Below, one piece after another: positions 1 through 12,106 of a stretch of DNA of 64,000 nt (positions are counted from its first letter, which is position 1; each line of letters starts with the position of its first letter). The translations under genes were made by a program, and so were the position numbers. The notes under the pieces were generated by a model. That model did no database searches, had not been told where the DNA came from, and worked only from the letters and a program-made list of their open reading frames with translations. The stretch comes from Hordeum vulgare subsp. vulgare (Eukaryota > Streptophyta > Magnoliopsida > Poales > Poaceae), in contig NC_058519.1 of assembly GCF_904849725.1 (NCBI RefSeq), forward strand, positions 541,516,316 to 541,580,315. The letters run 5' to 3'.

Positions 1-1886
1 GTTGTAGATGAAGGTCCGAGATTCTGGTCGTGTGTTGACGGATGTGATACAAGTGACGGGTTAGTATAGGAGTTGTGTGATATTACTCCTTGTATCCGTG
101 TACCAGATTGCATGACCAGATATTTCAGGAATTCATAGGTGGGAATTCATGTAGTTACTTATAGGACAATCTTCCAACAAATGCATGATGTTAGGTTGGG
201 GTTCGACATCTAGTGGATTCGTTTGTTCACGGTCGACTTACAGCGGTACACGTTGTGTCTTAAAGAGTCCTTGTAGCTTGCTACGACTCGGGGACGCTTC
301 GTATGTCAGGTGCACTGCCTTGCACTTGATGGCTTCTGTAAATCGTGCCCGTGCGATCCTGTCCACGAAAATATCGAACGGAAATCTTTCTCATGAGTTT
401 GTTCTGGCTAATTGCAAGCCGCACCCTTTGTTTTGTTGGAATATGGTAATTTAGTTGCTTCGATGTCAAGTGGTGATTTCAGATCTTTTCAAGAGGTGTT
501 CTCATAGTTTTTATGTGAGAATGCAAATTCTTTTGTTCGTTCAATCGTCATGGCAATTCTTGTCAACCGGAGTCATCGTATCTATTCTTTTCAACCGGTG
601 CGTTCTCTCCAAGTGGATTCAACCCTCTCCAATTTGCAAGATCTTTCTCTCGTTTATTCCGGAGTTCATCTCATCTAGCCCAAGTTGTCTTTGTTTTTCC
701 TCACCCTCCCGCCCTTTTTTCCTCAGTGATTCAATTTTCATCCAAGAGTTTTCTTTTCACTGTGCTTCCGATGTCTGTTCTTTCTCTCTTACCCGGTGAA
801 TTTAATTCACTTGTCCGTGTTCATCATATCCTTTCGTCCTTTTAATTCTTTCCCATGTTGGAAATTCTTTTCAGACTATCCTGTTATTCATTCATCTTTT
901 TCTATCCGGTGTGTTGAAGATATCTCGGAGTTTCTTGTTTCAGATCTTTAATTATTTCGAGGTGCTCAACCTCATCTAGTTCTCTTCATACCGGTGCAAT
1001 ATCCCTCTTTCTAGCAATCTTTTCAATGGTGGTTTCTTTGAGTGGGCCCATAACCCACAGGTTTTTCCAGGATCCTTCCTGACTCTTTTAATTCTTTCCC
1101 GGAGTTCTCTAATTCTTTCAACCATGACGTAAGTATGAATTTCATCAGTCATATCCCTTCTCCAAGATCTATTGGAACTAATTCTCATATTTGGCTCAAC
1201 CTTGCATCCTTCTTTATTCCGGAGGTCTCAGCTATTCTTGGTGTTGTTCCTCGTCATCATTCTTAGCTTGCAAATTCGAAGGAGTGTCTCTCTCAGTCTT
1301 TTTCCATTCTTGTGAAGATTGTCATTTTAGCTTCGTGTTGTCTTCTCAGTTGTTTTCGTTCATGGGTAATCCCCTTTCTTGCTATCCGACGCATTTCTGA
1401 GTTGTTTTCATTCTCGTTCCTCCGAAGGCCATCATTTCAGAAGACTTCTTCGTTCTCAGCTTTCAGCTTTCATCCTCAAATCTTCCTAATTCTTGCCTCT
1501 TCGTTCGTCTCTCGATTATCCGGTGCCTGTTCAAGTTTTCTCTCAGGTGGCTTATGATCTCTTCATTCTCTTGTATCTCCATTAATTCGTGGTGTTCCCA
1601 TGTAATTGTGAATTCTTACCGGTGCTTCCTTCAATTTTTGCCTCAAGTGGTGCTTTTCTCTCTGTTTCTCCAAGATTCTTTCAAGAGGAATAAGTGGTAG
1701 GCTAAATCCATTGCTTGTCATCAATTAAACTTGATGAAGGATGAGCATAAAATAATTCTTATTCTTGTTCATAGTAATGTGAATTCTTCTTCCGGAGGAC
1801 TTATGATATCAATTCTTTCCTCAAGTTTTCTTCTCTTGCATTCCCAAGTGCATTTGTTCTTCCTTGATCCTTTGAGGTGGTATTAT
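1..1886 (+). mobile_element. Sukkula-type element, internal domain (left part)
   Basis: Non-coding interior of the large Gypsy-type element whose 3' LTR lies at 20186-25131. No frame here encodes a recognisable gag or pol motif; frames are short and the + strand is rich in T/C tracts with recurring fragments such as ttcaaccggtg and tcaagtgg. The same texture resumes at 19392 after the Copia nest, and the two flanks share the duplication attat, so they were once contiguous. Sukkula elements are known as large retrotransposon derivatives with little or no coding capacity, which fits. The 5' LTR and start of the interior lie left of the window. Assignment rests on the downstream LTR rather than on sequence recognised in this part. 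Confidence 0.65.
1882..1886. other. Target-site duplication attat (left copy)
   Basis: The five bases attat immediately precede the first Copia LTR. An identical attat (19392-19396) immediately follows the last LTR base at 19391. Copia integrases make 5-bp duplications, so the pair defines 1887-19391 as one insertion into the Sukkula-type interior. Confidence 0.93.
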
Positions 1887-3697
1887 TGTTGGAATTATGC
1901 CCTAGAGGCAATAATAAATGTATAGTTATTATTATAATTCCTGTATCAAGATAATAGTTTATTATCCATGCTATAATTGTATTGAATGAAGACTCATTTA
2001 CATGTGTGGATACATAGACAAAACACCGTCCCTAGCATGCCTCTAGTTGGCTAGCCAGTTGATCGATGATAGTCAGTGTCTTCTGATTATGAACAAGGTG
2101 TTGTTGCTTGATAACTGGATCACGTCATTGGGAGAATCACGTGATGGACTAGACCCAAACTAATAGACGTAGCATGTTGATCGTGTCATATTGTTGCTAC
2201 TGTTTTCTGCGTGTCAAGTATTTATTCCTATGACCATGAGATCATATAACTCACTAACACCGGAGGAATGCTTTGTGTGTATCAAACGTCGCAACGTAAC
2301 TGGGTGAATATAAAGATGCTCTACAGGTATCTCCGAAGGTGATAGTTGAGTTAGTATGGATCAAGACTGGGATTTGTCACTCCGTGTGACGGAGAGGTAT
2401 CTCGGGGCCCACTCGGTAATACAACATCACACACAAGCCTTGCAAGCAATGTAACTTAGTGTAAGTTGCGGGATCTTGTATTGCGGAACGAGTAAAGAGA
2501 CTTGCGAGTAAACGAGATTGAAATAGGTATGCGGATACTGACGATCGAATCTCGGGCAAGTAACATACCGAAGGACAAAGGGAATGACATACGGGATTAT
2601 ACGAATCCTTGGCACTGAGGTTCAAACGATAAGATCTTCGTAGAATATGTAGGATCCAATATGGGCATCCAGGTCCCGCTATTGGATATTGACCGAGGAG
2701 TCTCTCGGGTCATGTCTACATAGTTCTCGAACCCGCAGGGTCTGCACACTTAAGGTTCGACGTTGTTTTATGCGTATTTGAGTTATATGCTTGGTTACCG
2801 AATGTTGTTCGGAGTCCCGGATGAGATCACGGACGTCACGAGGGTTTCCGGAATGGTCCGGAAACAAAGATTGATATATAGGATGACCTCATTTGATTAC
2901 CGGAAGGTTTTCGGAGTTACCGGGAATGACGAATGGGTTCCGGGAGTTCACCGGGGGGGGCAACCCACCCCGGGGAAGCCCATAGGCTTTGGGGAGGCAC
3001 ACCAGCCCTTAGTGGGCTGGTGGGACAGCCCCAAGGGGGCCTATGCGCCAAGAGAAGAAAATCAAAGGAAAAGAAAAAAAAAGAGGGAAGAAGTGGGAAG
3101 GGAGGGGGACTCCTCCCACCAAACCAAGTCCAACTCGGTTTGGGGGGGGAGTCCTCCCCCCCTTGGCTCGGCCGACCCCTTGGGAGTCCCTTGGACCCCA
3201 AGGCAAGGTCCCCCTCCCTCCTCCTATATATATGGGGCTTTTAGGGCAGATTTGAGACGATTTTCTCACGGCTGCCCGACCACATACCTCCATAGTTCTT
3301 CCTCTAGATCGCGTTTCTGCGGAGCTCGGACGGAGCCCTACTGAGACGAGATCATCACCAACCTCCGGAGCGCCGTCACGCTGCCGGAGAACTCTTCTAC
3401 CTCTCCGTCTCTCTTGCTGGATCAAGAAGGCCGAGATCATCGTCGAGCTGTACGTGTGCTGAACGCGGAGGTGCCGTCCGTTCGGTACTAGATCGTGGGA
3501 CTGATCGCGGGATTGTTCGCGGGGCGGATCGAGGGACGTGAGGACGTTCCACTACATCAACCGCGTTCTCTAACGCTTCTGCTGTACGATCTACAAGGGT
3601 ACGTAGATCACTCATCCCCTCTCGTAGATGGACATCACCATGATAGGTCTTCGTGCGCGTAGGAAAATTTTTGTTTCCCATGCGACGTTCCCAAACA
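1887..3697 (+). repeat. 5' LTR of outer Angela-type Copia
   Basis: This 1811-bp LTR begins TGTTGGAATTATGCCCTAG, the recognisable start of Angela/BARE/WIS LTRs, and ends ...CGTTCCCAAACA (one change from the usual CCCCAACA). It contains the element promoter, with a TATA box at 3225-3233, and is followed directly by the primer-binding site. Compared with its 3' partner it lacks an 11-bp duplication and differs at scattered single positions. Confidence 0.93.
3225..3233 (+). promoter_or_regulatory. TATA box of the outer Copia 5' LTR
   Basis: The sequence tatatatat lies in a GC-rich, purine/pyrimidine-striped part of U3 about 470 bp before the LTR end. Angela/BARE LTRs start transcription a few tens of bases downstream of such a box; I infer the same here. 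Confidence 0.7.
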
Positions 3698-3698
3698 G

Positions 3699-3710
3699 TG
3701 GTATCAGAGC
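3699..3710 (+). other. Primer-binding site for initiator tRNA-Met
   Basis: tggtatcagagc starts one base after the 5' LTR. It is the standard Copia primer-binding site, complementary to the 3' end of plant initiator methionine tRNA, which primes minus-strand DNA synthesis. Confidence 0.93.
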
Positions 3711-4952
3711 TAGGTTCATGCGTAGATGTCTTCTCGAGTAGAACACAAAAGGTTTTGTGGGCGGTGATGTGCGTTTTGCTGCCCTCCTTAGTCTTTTCTT
3801 GATTCCGCGGTATTGTTGGATTGAAGCGGCTTGGACCGACATTACTCGTACGCTTACGAGAGACTGGTTTCATCGTTACGAGTAACCCCCTTTGCTCAAA
3901 GATGACTGGCAAGTGTCGGTTTCTCCAACTTTAGTTGAATCGGATTTGACTGAGGAGGTCCTTGGATGAGGTTAAATAGCAACTCATATATCTCCGTTGT
4001 GGTGTTTGCGTAAGTAAGATGCGATCCTACTAGATACCCTTGGTCACCACGTAAAACATGCAACAACAAAATTAGAGGACGTCTAACTTGTTTTTGCAGG
4101 GTATGATTGTGATGTGATATGGCCAACGATGTGATGTGATATATTGGATGTATGAGATGATCATGTTGTAATAGAAATATCGACTTGCACGTCGATGGTA
4201 CGGCAACCGGCAGGAGCCATAGGGTTGTCTTTATACTAACATATGTGCTTGCAGATGCGTTTACTATTTTGCTTGGATGTAGCTTTAGTAGTGATATCAT
4301 AAGTAGCACGACTACCACGATGGCAACACGTTGATGGATGATCATGGTGTGGCGCTGGTGACAAGAAGATCGTGCCGGTGCTTTGGTGATGGAGATCAAG
4401 AAGCACGTGATGATGGCCATATCATGTCACTTATGAATTGCATGTGATGTTAATCCTTTTATGCACCTTATTTTGCTTAGAACGACGGTAGCATTATGAG
4501 GTGATCTCTCACTAAAATTTCAAGACGAAATTGTGTTCTCCCCGACTGTGCACCGTTGCTACAGTTCGTCGTTTCGAGATACCTCGTGATGATCGGGTGT
4601 GATAGACTCAACGTTCACATACAACGGGTGCAAAACAGTTGCGCACGCGGAACACTCGGGTTAAGCTTGACGAGCCTAGCATGTGCAGACATGGCCTCGG
4701 AACACATGAGACCGAAAGGTCGATCATGAATCATATAGTTGATATGATTAGCATAGGGATGCTTACCACTGAAACTATACTCAACTCACGTGATGATCGG
4801 ACTTGGGATAGTGTAAGTGGATCATGAACCACTCAAATGACTAGAGAGATGTACTTTTTGAGTGGGAGTTTAGCATATAATTTGATTAAGTTGAACTCTA
4901 ATTATCTTGAACATAGTCTAAGTCCACTTTGAATATATTTGTGTTGTAGATC
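3711..4952 (+). other. Untranslated leader of outer Copia
   Basis: About 1.24 kb between primer-binding site and gag start with no coding frame of its own. Long leaders are typical of Angela/BARE elements and are expected to hold packaging and dimerisation signals. It is nearly identical to the leader of the nested copy at 12107-13290, in contrast to the coding regions, which differ greatly. Confidence 0.75.
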
Positions 4953-7900
4953 ATGGCTCACGCAAGTGTCATCCTGAATTTTAATACGTTCCTAGAGAAA
5001 GCTAAGTTGAAAGATGATGGAAGCAACTTTGTAGACTGGGCTCGTAATCTTAAGCTAATCTTACAAGCTGGAAAGAAGGATTATGTCCTTAATGCTGCGC
5101 TTGGAGATGAACCACCCGCTACGGCTGATCAGGATGTTAAGAACGCTTGGTTAGCACGTAAGGAGGACTACTCAATAGTTCAATGTGCAGTCTTGTATGG
5201 CTTGGAACCGGGACTTCAACGTCGCTTTGAGCGTCATGGAGCATTTGAGATGTTCCAGGAGTTGAAGTTTATCTTTCAGAAGAACGCCCGGATCGAGAGG
5301 TATGAGACTTCCGATAAATTCTATGCTTGCAAGATGGAGGAAAACTCGTCTGTCAGTGAACATGTGCTCAAAATGTCTGGGTACTCAAACCGTCTAGCTG
5401 AACTGGGGATTGAACTCCCGCAAGAAGCTATCACTGACAGAATCCTTCAATCACTGCCGCCAAGCTATAAAGGCTTTGTGTTGAACTACAACATGCAAGG
5501 GATGAACAAGTCTCCCGGCGAGTTGTTTGCGATGCTGAAAGTCGCAGAGTCTGAACTCCGTAAAGAGCATCAAGTGTTGATGGTGAGCAAGACCACTAGT
5601 TTCAAGAGAAACGGCAAAGGAAAGAAGGGCAATTCGAAGAAGAGCGGCAAGCCTGTTGCCAATCCGCCGAAGAAACCCAAAGCTGGACCTAAGCCTGAAA
5701 CAGAGTGCTTCTATTGCAAGGGTATGGGTCACTGGAAGCGAAATTGCCCCAAGTATCTGGCAGATAAGAAGGCGGGCAAAGAAAAATCAGGTATATTTGA
5801 TATACATGTTATTGATGTGTACTTAACCAGCTCTCGTAGTAGTGCCTGGGTATTTGATACCGGTTCTGTTGCTCACATTTGCAACTCGAAGCAGGAACTG
5901 CGGAATAGACGAAGGCTGGCAAAAGACGAAGTGACGATGCGCGTAGGAAACGGTTCCAAGGTTGATACAATCGCCGTCGGCACAGTGTCACTTCAACTAC
6001 CATCGGGATTAGTGATGAACTTAAATCATTGTTATTTAGTGCCTGCGTTGAGCATGAACATTATATCTGGATCTTGTTTATTGCGAGACGGTTACTCTTT
6101 TAAGTCTGAGAATAATGGTTGTTCTATTTCTATGAGTAACATCTTTTATGGTCATGCACCGAATGTAAGAGGATTGTTCATATTGAATCTTGATAGCGAT
6201 ACACATATACATAACATTGAGACCAAAAGAGTTAGAGTAAACAATGATAGCGCCATATTTTTGTGGCACTGCCGCTTGGGTCATATTGGTGTAAAGCGCA
6301 TGAAGAAACTCCATGCTGATGGACTTTTGGAGTCACTTGACTTTGCTTCACTTGACACGTGCGAACCGTGCCTCATGGGCAAGATGACTAAGACTCCGTT
6401 CTCCGGAACAATGGAGCGTGCAAGTGACTTGTTGGAAATCATACATACCGATGTGTGTGGTCCAATGAGCGTGGAGGCACGCGGCGGATATCGTTATTTT
6501 CTGACCTTCACTGACGATTTAAGTAGATATGGTTATGTCTACTTGATGAAGCACAAATCTGAAACATTTGAAAAGTTCAAGCAATTTCAGAGTGAAGTGG
6601 AAAATCATCGTAACAAGAAGATCAAGTTCCTACGGTCTGATCGTGGGGGTGAATATCTGAGTTTCGAGTTTGGTACTCACTTAAGACAATGTGGAATTGT
6701 TTCACAGTTAACACCGCCTGGAACACCACAGCGTAATGGTGTGTCCGAACGTCGTAATCGTACTTTGTTAGAGATGGTGCGATCTATGATGTCTCTTACT
6801 GATTTGCCGTTATCTTTTTGGGGTTATGCATTAGAAACAGCTGCATTCACTTTAAATAGGGCACCATCGAAATCCGTTGAGACGACACCATACGAACTGT
6901 GGTATGGCAAAAGGCCGAAGTTGTCGTTTCTTAAAGTTTGGGGATGTGATGCTTATGTCAAAAAGCTTCAGCCTGAAAAGCTGGAACCCAAAGCGGAAAA
7001 GTGCGTCTTCATAGGTTACCCAAAAGAGACGGTTGGGTACACCTTCTATCTCAAATCCGAGGGCAAAGTGTTTGTTGCTAAAAACGGAACTTTTCTCGAG
7101 AAGGAGTTTCTCTCGAGAGAATTGAGTGGGAGGAAGATAGAACTTGACGAGGTTGTCGAACCTCTCATCCCTCTGGATGGTGGCGCAGGGCAAGGGGAAA
7201 CCTCTGTCACTGCAACACCGGTTGAGGAAGAAGTTAATGATGATGATCATGAAACTCCAGTTCAAGTTTCTGTTGAACCACGCAGGTCGACGAGATCACG
7301 TGCTGCTCCAGAGTGGTACGGTAATCCCGTCTTATCAATCATGTTGTTAGACAACAATGAACCTGTGAATTATGAAGAAGCAATGGTGGGCCCAGATTCC
7401 AACAAATGGCTAGAAGCCATGAAATCCGAGATAGGATCCATGTATGAGAACAAAGTGTGGACTTTGGAGATACTACCTGAGGGCCGCAAGGCTATTCAGA
7501 ACAAATGGATCTTTAAGAAGAAGACGGACGCTGACGGTAATGTGACCGTTTATAAAGCTCGACTTGTGGCAAAGGGTTTTTCACAAGTTCCAGGAGTTGA
7601 CTACGATGAGACCTTCTCACCCGTAGCGATGCTTAAGTCCGTCAGAATCATGTTAGCAATAGCTGCATTTTTCGATTATGAAATCTGGCAGATGGATGTC
7701 AAAACGGCGTTCCTTAACGGTTTCCTTAAGGAAGAGTTGTATATGATGCAACCCGAAGGTTTTGTCGATCCTGAGAATGCTGACAAGGTGTGCAAGCTCC
7801 AGCGATCCATTTATGGACTGGTGCAAGCATCTCGAAGTTGGAACAAACGCTTTGATGAGGTGATCAAAGCATTTGGGTTTATACAAGTGGTTGGAGAATC

Positions 7901-8926
7901 TTGTATTTACAAGTGAGTGGGAGCTCTGTGGCGTTTCTAATATTATATGTGGATGACATATTGCTGATTGGAAACAACGTAGAGCTTTTGGAGAGCATAA
8001 AAGGTTACTTGAATAAAAGTTTCTCTATGGACCTAGGAGAAGCTGCTTACATACTAGGCATTAAGATCTATAGGGATAGATCAAAACGCCTGATAGGACT
8101 TTCACAAAGCACATACCTTGATAAAGTTTTGAAGAGGTTCAAAATGGAACAGTCCAAGAAAGGGTTCTTGCCAGTGTTACAAGGTACGAGATTGAGTAAG
8201 ACTCAGTGCCCAGCAACTGATGAAGATAGAGAGCATATGCGCTCCGTCCCCTATGCTTCAGCCATAGGCTCTATCATGTATGCAATGCTGTGCACTAGAC
8301 CGGATGTTAGCCTAGCCATAAGTATGGCAGGTAGGTTCCAGAGTAATCCAGGAGTGGATCACTGGACAGCGGTCAAGAATATCCTGAAGTACCTGAAAAG
8401 GACTAAGGAGATGTTTCTCGTGTCTGGAGGTGACGAAGAGCTCGCCGTAAAAGGTTACATCGATGCAAGCTTTGACACAGATCCGGACGACTCTAAGTCG
8501 CAAACCGGATACGTATTTATTCTTAATGGGGGTGCAGTAAGCTGGTGCAGTTCCAAGCAAAGCGTCATAGCAGATTCTACATGTGAAGCAGAGTACATGG
8601 CTGCCTCGTAGGCGGCTAAGGAGGGTGTCTGGATGAAGCAGTTCATGACGGATCTTGGAGTGGTGCCAAGTGCACTGGATCCAATAACCTTGTTCTGTGA
8701 CAACACTGGTGCCATTGCCTTAGCAAAGGAACCAAGGTTTCACAAGAAGACCAGACACATCAAACGACGCTTCAACCTCATCCGCGACTACGTCGAGGAG
8801 GAGGACGTAAATATATGCAAAGTGCACACGGATCTGAATGTAGCAGACCCGCTGACTAAACCTCTTCCACGGCCAAAACATAATCGACACCAGAACTGTA
8901 TGGGTGTTAGATTTATTACAATGTAA
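4953..8926 (+). pseudogene. gag-pol polyprotein of outer Copia, broken by a frameshift and one stop
   Basis: One Copia polyprotein frame. The first 987 codons hold gag, a zinc knuckle CX2CX4HX4C (residues 252-265), protease with DTG (Asp302), the HHCC pre-integrase region (from about 437), a DD35E integrase (Asp500, Asp563, Glu599) and the N-terminal reverse transcriptase. The frame ends at 7914-7916 because four bases present in the related copy at 38660-41712 are missing; the next frame resumes at once with the YVDD box (7946-7957) and RNase H. A TAG at 8609-8611 stands where the related copy has Glu, after which the frame runs to 8926. One Lys before DLGEA is also missing without changing frame. 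Start is the Met of MAHASVILNF. Two disabling lesions in an otherwise clean frame imply recent loss of function. Confidence 0.92.
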
Positions 8927-8967
8927 ATCACATAGTGATGTGAGGGCTAGATTATTGACTCTAGTGC

Positions 8968-8978
8968 AAGTGGGAGAC
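8968..8978 (+). other. Polypurine tract of outer Copia
   Basis: aagtgggagac abuts the 3' LTR start (8979) and primes plus-strand synthesis. The same tract precedes the nested copy's 3' LTR (17063-17073) and appears as its complement beside the reverse copies near 38608 and 52613. Confidence 0.85.
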
Positions 8979-10296
8979 TGTTGGAATTATGCCCTAGAGG
9001 CAATAATAAATGTATAGTTATTATTATAATTCCTGTATCAAGATAATAGTTTATTATCCATGCTATAATTGTATTGAATGAAGACTCATTTACATGTGTG
9101 GATACATAGACAAAACACCGTCCCTAGCATGCCTCTAGTTGGCTAGCCAGTTGATCGATGATAGTCAGTGTCTTCTGATTATGAACAAGGTGTTGTTGCT
9201 TGATAACTGGATCACGTCATTGGGAGAATCACGTGATGGACTAGACCCAAACTAATAGACGTAGCATGTTGATCATGTCATTTTGTTGCTACTATTTTCT
9301 GCGTGTCAAGTATTTATTCCTATGACCATGAGATCATATAACTCACTAACACCGGAGGAATGCTTTGTGTGTATCAAACGTCGCAACGTAACTGGGTGAT
9401 TATAAAGATGCTCTACACGTATCTCCGAAGGTGTTAGTTGAGTTAGTATGGATCAAGACTGGGATTTGTCACTCTGTGTGACGGAGAGGTATCTCGGGGC
9501 CCACTCGGTAATACAACATCACACACAAGCCTTGCAAGCAATGTAACTTAGTGTAAGTTGCGGGATCTTGTATTGCGGAACGAGTAAAGAGACTTGCCAG
9601 TAAACGAGATTGAAATAGGTATGCGGATACTGACGATCGAATCTCGGGCAAGTAACATACCGAAGGACAAAGGGAATGACATACGGGATTATACGAATCC
9701 TTGGCACTGAGGTTCAAACGATAAGATCTTCATAGAATATGTAGGATCCAATATGGGCATCCAGGTCCCGCTATTGGATATTGACCGAGGAGTCTCTTGG
9801 GTCATGTCTACATAGTTCTCGAACCCGCAGGGTCTGCACACTTAAGGTTCGACGTTGTTTTATGCATATTTGAGTTATATGGTTGGTTACCGAATGTTGT
9901 TCGGAGTCACGGATGAGATCACGGACGTCACGAGGGTTTCCGGAATGGTCTGGAAACGAAGATTGATATATAGGATGACCTCATTTGATTACCGGAAGGT
10001 TTTCGGAGTTACCGGGAATGTACCGGGAATGACGAATGGGTTCCGGGAGTTCACCGGGGGGGCAACCCACCCCGGGGAAGCCCATAGGCTTTGGGGAGGC
10101 ACACCAGCCCTTAGTGGGCTGGTGGGACAGCCCCAAGGGGGCCTATGCGCCAAGAGAAGAAAATCAAAGGAAAAGAAAAAAAAAAGAGGGAAGAAGTGGG
10201 AAGGGAGGGGGACTCCTCCCACCAAACCAAGTCCAACTCGGTTTGGGGGGGAGTCCTCCCCCCCTTGGCTCGGCGGACCCCTTGGGAGTCCCTTGG
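8979..10296 (+). repeat. 3' LTR of outer Copia, left segment
   Basis: First 1318 bp of the 3' LTR, up to the point where the nested Copia entered after cttgg (10292-10296). Matches the 5' LTR from 1887 with scattered differences and carries an extra 11-bp direct repeat, taccgggaatg twice near 10011-10032, that the 5' LTR lacks. The LTR continues at 18889. Confidence 0.92.
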
Positions 10297-12106
10297 TGTT
10301 GGAAATATGCCCTAGAGGCAATAATAAATTAGTTATTATTATATTTCTTAGTTCATGATAATCGTTTATTATCCATGCTATAATTGTATTGATTGGAAAC
10401 ACAATACTTGTGTGGATACATAGACAAAACACTGTCCCTAGTAAGCCTCTAGTTGACTAGCTCGTTGATCAAAGATGGTCAAGGTTTCCTGGCCATAGGC
10501 AAGTGTTGTCACTTGATAACGGGATCACATCATTAGGAGAATCATGTGATGGACTAGACCCAAACTAATAGACGTAGCATGTTGATCGTGTCATTTTGTT
10601 GCTACTGTTTTCCGCGTGTCAAGTATTTGTTCCTATGACCATGAGATCATATAACTCACGGACACCGGAGGAATGCTTTGTGTGTATCAAACGTCGCAAC
10701 GTAACTGGGTGACTATAAAGATGCTCTACAGGTATCTCCGAAGGTGTTCGTTGAGTTAGTATAGATCGAGACTGGGATTTGTCACTCCGTGTGACGGAGA
10801 GGTATCTCGGGGCCCACTCGGTAATACAACATCACGCACAAGCCTTGCAAGCAATGTAACTTAATGTAAGTTGCGGGATCTTGTATTACGGAACGAGTAA
10901 AGAGACTTGCCGGTAAACGAGATTGAAATAGGTATGCGGATACTAACGATCGAATCTCGGGCAAGTAACATACCGAAGGACAAAGGGAATGACATACGGG
11001 ATTATATGAATCCTTGGCACTGAGGTTCAAACGATAAGATCTTCGTAGAATATGTAGGATCCAATATGGGCATCCAGGTCCCGCTATTGGATATTGACCG
11101 AGGAGTCTCTCGGGTCATGTCTACATAGTTCTCGAACCCGCAGGGTCTGCACACTTAAGGTTCGACGTTGTTTTATGCGTATTTGAGTTATATGGTTGGT
11201 TACCGAATGTTGTTCGGAGTCCCGGATGAGATCACGGACGTCACGAGGGTTTCCGGAATGGTCCGGAAACGAAGATTGATATATAGGATGACCTCATTTG
11301 GTTACCGGAAGGTTTTCGTGCATTACCGGAAAAGTTTCGGGCTCATCGGTAGTGTACCGGGAGTGCCGGGAGGGGTGCCGGGGACCATCGGGAGGGGTGT
11401 CAAGCCCCAAGGGGTCTCATGGGCTATGGGAAGAGATAAACCAGCCCCTAGTGGGCTGGAATAAGTTCCCACTAAGGCCCATAAGGTTTGAGAAGGAAAA
11501 AACACAAGGTGGAAAGAGTTTCCAAGTGGGAAGGTGGAATCCTACTCCAAGTAGGATTGGAGTAGGACTCCTCCACCTCCAATTTCGGCCAAACCTTTAG
11601 GTTTTGAGGCTGCCTCCTCCCCTCCCTCCCACCTATATATACGGAGGTTTTAGGGCTGATTTGAGACGACTTTTCCACGGCAGCCCGACCACATACCTCC
11701 ACGGTTTTTCCTCTAGATCGCGTTTCTGCGGAGCTCGAGCGGAGCCCTGCTGAGACAAGGTCATCACCAACCTCCGGAGCGCCGTCACGCTGCCGGAGAA
11801 CTCTTCTACCTCTCTGTCTCTCTTGCTGGATCAAGAAGGCCGAGATCATCGTCGAGCTGTATGTGTGCTGAACGCGGAGGTGCCGTCCGTTCGGTACTAG
11901 ATCATGGGACTGATCGCGGGATTGTTCGCGGGGCGGATCGAGGGACGTGAGGACGTTCCACTACATCAACCGCGTTCACTAACGCTTCTGCTGTACGATC
12001 TACAAGGGTACGTAGATCACTCATCCCCTCTCGTAGATGGACATCACCATGATAGGTCTTCGTGCGCGTAGGAAAATTTTTGTTTCCCTTGCGACGTTCC
12101 CCAACA
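10297..12106 (+). repeat. 5' LTR of nested Copia
   Basis: 1810-bp LTR from TGTTGGAAATATGCC to CGTTCCCCAACA. TATA box tatatata at 11634-11641. U3 between about 11325 and 11620 is a different sequence from the matching part of the outer LTR (about 2930-3215), while flanking parts align closely, so the two belong to distinct promoter subtypes. Confidence 0.92.

Noticed and set aside
2377..2867. Recurrent 60-100-codon frames in the Copia LTRs (also at 9469, 10782, 17559)
   Set aside because: They recur because the LTR recurs; none has a known domain, and they overlap U3 on the opposite strand.
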